The notes under the pieces: model-generated
The model's input: the letters and a program-made list of their open reading frames with translations, nothing else
Told to the model about the DNA's origin: nothing
Database searches by the model: none
Made by a program: the position numbers and the translations under genes
Source: an uncultured Pseudomonadota bacterium
GTDB lineage: Bacteria; Pseudomonadota; Gammaproteobacteria; Steroidobacterales; Steroidobacteraceae
DNA: 64,000 nucleotides
Assembly: GCA_902826225.1 (NCBI GenBank)
Contig: CADEED010000004.1
Location: 1 to 64,000 of the forward strand
Direction of reading: 5' to 3'
Part shown: positions 61,831 through 64,000 of the stretch, in pieces
Numbering within the stretch: the stretch's first letter is position 1
How the letters are laid out: each line of letters begins with the position of its first letter

Positions 61831-63293
61831 AAGAACGACCGCGATACCAGCGCCACGAAGAAGCCGTAGAAGAGCGCCATGCCCACGAGCGCGAGCCGGC
61901 GCCACCGGGGCGGCCGCAGCGCCGCGGGCAGGATCCGCGTGTTCAGGTACAGCAGGTGCAGCGAGCAGATGACGAACACGGCGCCGCCGATGTTCGCGCC
62001 GATCTGCAGCAGCATCACGGGCTGCGCGAGCTTGAGCGCGATGACGCCCCACACCACGACGACACCGAGCACGGCGTAGTAGATAGTCCGCACGTCTTCC
62101 TTGACCGCCTTCCGGACGCGGGCGCTGCCGGTCCAGAGGATGTCGGTGATCGAACGCGTCATGCCTTCGATGACGTCGAGCTGGGTCTTGAACAGGATCC
62201 ACGCGCCGAGAACGGCGACGACGATTCCGAGCCACAGCCCGGCGGTGGAGCCGATGGATTGCGCGAGCACTGCGCTGATGGCGAGGCCCTTGATGTCGGT
62301 GCCGGGCGGCAGGAACGTGACGTACAGCAGCGCGGGCAACATCATGCCGAGCAGCGCGCCGACGAAGAAGATGCCCCACTGGTCGACGCGCACGATGCGC
62401 CACCAGCCTTTCCAGCGCGAGAGGTTCGGCGCATCGGGCTCGAAGATGAAGCCGGTTTCCGCGAGGCGCGATTTCTCGCCGCCGACCACGCCGCCGATGT
62501 GCCCGACGCGCGAGCCCATGCCGTAGCCCTTGTCGCGGGCCCAGTTCGACAGCGTGAGATTGAGCACGCCGCCGCCGCCCGAATAGCCGACCAGTGCACC
62601 GAGCAGCAGGATGTCGAGATTGTCAGGCAGGAAGCTGAACTCGCGATGCACGGCATCGAACCCGATGAAGCCGACGAGGGCGCTCGCCCAGGTCTCGAGC
62701 GGCACGTAGATGCACGCCAGCACGAGGAACCCGCCGAGGATGCACGTGACGAGCACCCAGTTCAGCAGCTCGAGCGTGCGCGCGATGCGCCTGCCGAGCA
62801 TCAGAACCAGGACGGTCGCGACGAACGTGCCGACGCCGATCCAGTAGATTGCGAGCGAATCGGCGGGAGGCGCGGCGAGGCGGCCCAGCGCCAGGAAGAA
62901 GATCGCGCCAGCCGCGGTCGCCGCCCAGGCCGGCCACCCGATCTGGAGGAAGTACAGCAACGAGTAGAACCACGCCCAGAACCGTTTGCCGCCCGGCGTG
63001 CGCATGAATCCGGTGACCACGGGTTCGCCCGTCGCGAGGGTGTACCGCATCAGTTCCGTGTTGAACACCGTCTGGAAGAAGACAGCCACCAGGGTGACCC
63101 ACAACAGCGAGAGACCGTGCTTGACGAACATCGCGGGTCCGAGCAGGAACTCGCCGCTGCCGATCGAGACGCCGAGCACGATGACGCCGGGCCCACAGAC
63201 CCCGATCCACGACAGGCCGCGCGGATAAGGTGGTTCCGGCAGGTCCGCCCGTGCCCAGGGTGCGAGTCTCTTGCCCGCTTCAGTGTCGGCCAT
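61827..63293 (-). CDS. Nramp-family-like membrane transporter lacking the DPGN motif
   Basis: A 488-residue polytopic membrane protein with about 11 hydrophobic segments and the Nramp/LeuT-type layout. In TM1, where Nramp proteins have DPGN, it reads GPGVIVLGVSIGSGEFLLGP. In TM6, where MPH occurs, there is a glycine-rich GYSGGGGVLNL. Both canonical metal-binding motifs are therefore missing, so the substrate is uncertain: it may not be Mn(II)/Fe(II). GGGGGAG lies before the ATG at 63293. A longer N-terminus is possible, with starts at 63323 and 63347. Confidence 0.85.
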   Translation of the reverse strand: MADTEAGKRLAPWARADLPEPPYPRGLSWIGVCGPGVIVLGVSIGSGEFLLGPAMFVKHGLSLLWVTLVAVFFQTVFNTELMRYTLATGEPVVTGFMRTPGGKRFWAWFYSLLYFLQIGWPAWAATAAGAIFFLALGRLAAPPADSLAIYWIGVGTFVATVLVLMLGRRIARTLELLNWVLVTCILGGFLVLACIYVPLETWASALVGFIGFDAVHREFSFLPDNLDILLLGALVGYSGGGGVLNLTLSNWARDKGYGMGSRVGHIGGVVGGEKSRLAETGFIFEPDAPNLSRWKGWWRIVRVDQWGIFFVGALLGMMLPALLYVTFLPPGTDIKGLAISAVLAQSIGSTAGLWLGIVVAVLGAWILFKTQLDVIEGMTRSITDILWTGSARVRKAVKEDVRTIYYAVLGVVVVWGVIALKLAQPVMLLQIGANIGGAVFVICSLHLLYLNTRILPAALRPPRWRRLALVGMALFYGFFVALVSRSFF

Positions 63294-63680
63294 CGCTCCC
63301 CCGTCGTTCCGAGGCTCCAGCATGACGAGGAATGCGCCGACATTCAAAGCCGACTGGAATCGCGGGTTCGGCCGGGTTCCTTCGCGGCGGCCGCGCTCGT
63401 TGCCGGAAATCGGGACCGGCAGGTGTCCTCCGCATTCCCACGTCCGCGTTCGCCGACCCGCAAGTGGCTGTTTGTAGTTAGGCTGCGTGCGCGCGTCGCG
63501 AATCGGCGTCGCTCGCAGCGCGGATTGTCGTGTGCGGCCGACCCGCGGCGCGAACCCGGCGCGCGAACGGGCGATTTCACGCTGGCACGGGGATTGCTTT
63601 CTCTGCTGGTACGCGGCCGGACGCCGAATTCACCCTTCGGGCGCCATAGCCGCACCTTTCCGATGAACAGGAGTTACGAC
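63294..63680. other. 387-bp gap between divergent genes, with a sigma-54 promoter
   Basis: No protein-like frame is seen on either strand; the open stretch at 63344-63655 on the minus strand has arginine/serine-rich composition without any domain. The right-hand end holds the sigma-54 promoter at 63582. The left-hand part must hold the transporter promoter, but no clear -10/-35 pair was found. Confidence 0.6.
63582..63598 (+). promoter_or_regulatory. Sigma-54 (RpoN) promoter ahead of the EF-hand gene
   Basis: CTGGCACGGGGATTGCT has the -24 GG at 63584-63585 and the -12 GC at 63596-63597 with exactly ten bases between, and matches YTGGCACGNNNNTTGCW at every fixed position. Transcription would start near 63609 and leave a leader of about 70 nt. 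An enhancer-binding activator is needed; its site was not identified. Confidence 0.85.
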
Positions 63681-64000
63681 ATGAAATACCGAAAGACGCT
63701 GATCGCCGCGGCCGCAGCCGTGCTGATTCCGGTCGCCGGCACCGCGCTGGCCAACGAGGGCAAGGACTCCGGCATGGCCGGTTCCACTTTCGATTCGCTC
63801 GATACCAACCGCGACGGCCGCATCTCCAGCGCCGAGGCGGCGGCCGATTCGAAGATCGTCTTCGCGACGGCGGACGCGAACGCGGACGGTTATCTCGACA
63901 AGTCCGAGTTCAAGAAAGCCCACAAGGCTGCCAAGGATGGCGCGGCGACACAGTCCAGCGAGGAGCCGACCGCCGACCCCACGGCGCCGGAATCGTCGAT
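63681..64000 (+). CDS. Exported EF-hand calcium-binding protein (3' end outside window)
   Basis: At least 106 residues are visible. The signal peptide (about residues 1-25, cleaved near ALANE) is followed by two EF-hands: DTNRDGRISSAE and DANADGYLDKSE, with the calcium-ligand positions intact. A charged, threonine/proline-rich tail begins before the window ends, and no stop is seen. AGGAG is nine bases upstream of the ATG. It would buffer or sense calcium in the periplasm. Expression is probably RpoN-dependent because of the promoter at 63582. Confidence 0.88.
   Translation, partial: MKYRKTLIAAAAAVLIPVAGTALANEGKDSGMAGSTFDSLDTNRDGRISSAEAAADSKIVFATADANADGYLDKSEFKKAHKAAKDGAATQSSEEPTADPTAPESS

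Noticed and set aside
63344-63655. Open frame upstream of the EF-hand gene on the minus strand
   Set aside because: Arginine- and serine-rich composition, no start signal, and it overlaps the sigma-54 promoter region.

Overview
This 64 kb window is a stretch of gene-dense, high-G+C (about two-thirds by eye) bacterial chromosome. GreB, TtcA, biosynthetic arginine decarboxylase, class I fumarase and an HAE-1 RND pump point to Gammaproteobacteria. A large TonB-dependent receptor with neighbouring TPR-sulfotransferase and 2-oxoglutarate oxygenases, UrcA-type small exported proteins, homospermidine synthase and exported COG4798-type methyltransferases fit a Steroidobacteraceae- or Xanthomonadales-like environmental lineage. 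This placement is an inference, not a sequence match. I see no rRNA, tRNA, CRISPR array, phage or insertion sequence. The window reads as core plus lineage-specific chromosome.

Layout. 1-2600: end of greB, then a regulator / DUF4166 / TIGR01777 operon behind a palindromic operator. 2645-7720: polyamine genes (homospermidine synthase, arginine decarboxylase) flanking a divergent GST / rhodanese pair. 8061-12680: RRM RNA-binding protein, exported methyltransferase, UvrD-type helicase, Nudix ADP-sugar pyrophosphatase, a small unknown. 12736-18238: methyltransferase, two unknown proteins in an overlapping pair, HAD hydrolase, GST and an S9 peptidase. 18273-25503: a minus-strand run with an unknown lipoprotein, an ATP-grasp ligase coupled to a zincin, a phosphatase-ADP-ribosylglycohydrolase fusion, ttcA, a CREST membrane protein and an M32 carboxypeptidase. 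25685-32144: RND pump, AraC-OGT repair protein, and a beta-lactamase-fold protein without its catalytic residues. 32208-36514: glgA and glgC tail to tail around a LEA-type lipoprotein, then two exported proteins. 36558-46817: OmpA protein, TPR-sulfotransferase, TonB receptor, two oxygenases, two related DNGQ-motif small proteins, tandem retropepsin. 47038-54547: PAS histidine kinase, fumarase, NDH-2, ParB-like protein, DUF4180, topoisomerase IB. 54701-63293: UrcA-like proteins, NamZ, DOMON-like protein, TPR protein, exported methyltransferase, PQQ-type dehydrogenase plus cytochrome c, O-methyltransferase, Nramp-like transporter. 63681-end: EF-hand protein behind a sigma-54 promoter, cut by the window edge.

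Two themes stand out. First, at least twelve genes carry a -10-like TANNNT hexamer 5-10 nt before the start codon and no Shine-Dalgarno, so leaderless transcription looks common here. Second, several proteins are unusual variants: a phosphatase-ADP-ribosylglycohydrolase fusion, a zincin / ATP-grasp pair, an inactive-looking beta-lactamase homologue, an Nramp protein without its metal-binding DPGN motif, and two exported methyltransferases. None is proven to be a new system from sequence alone.
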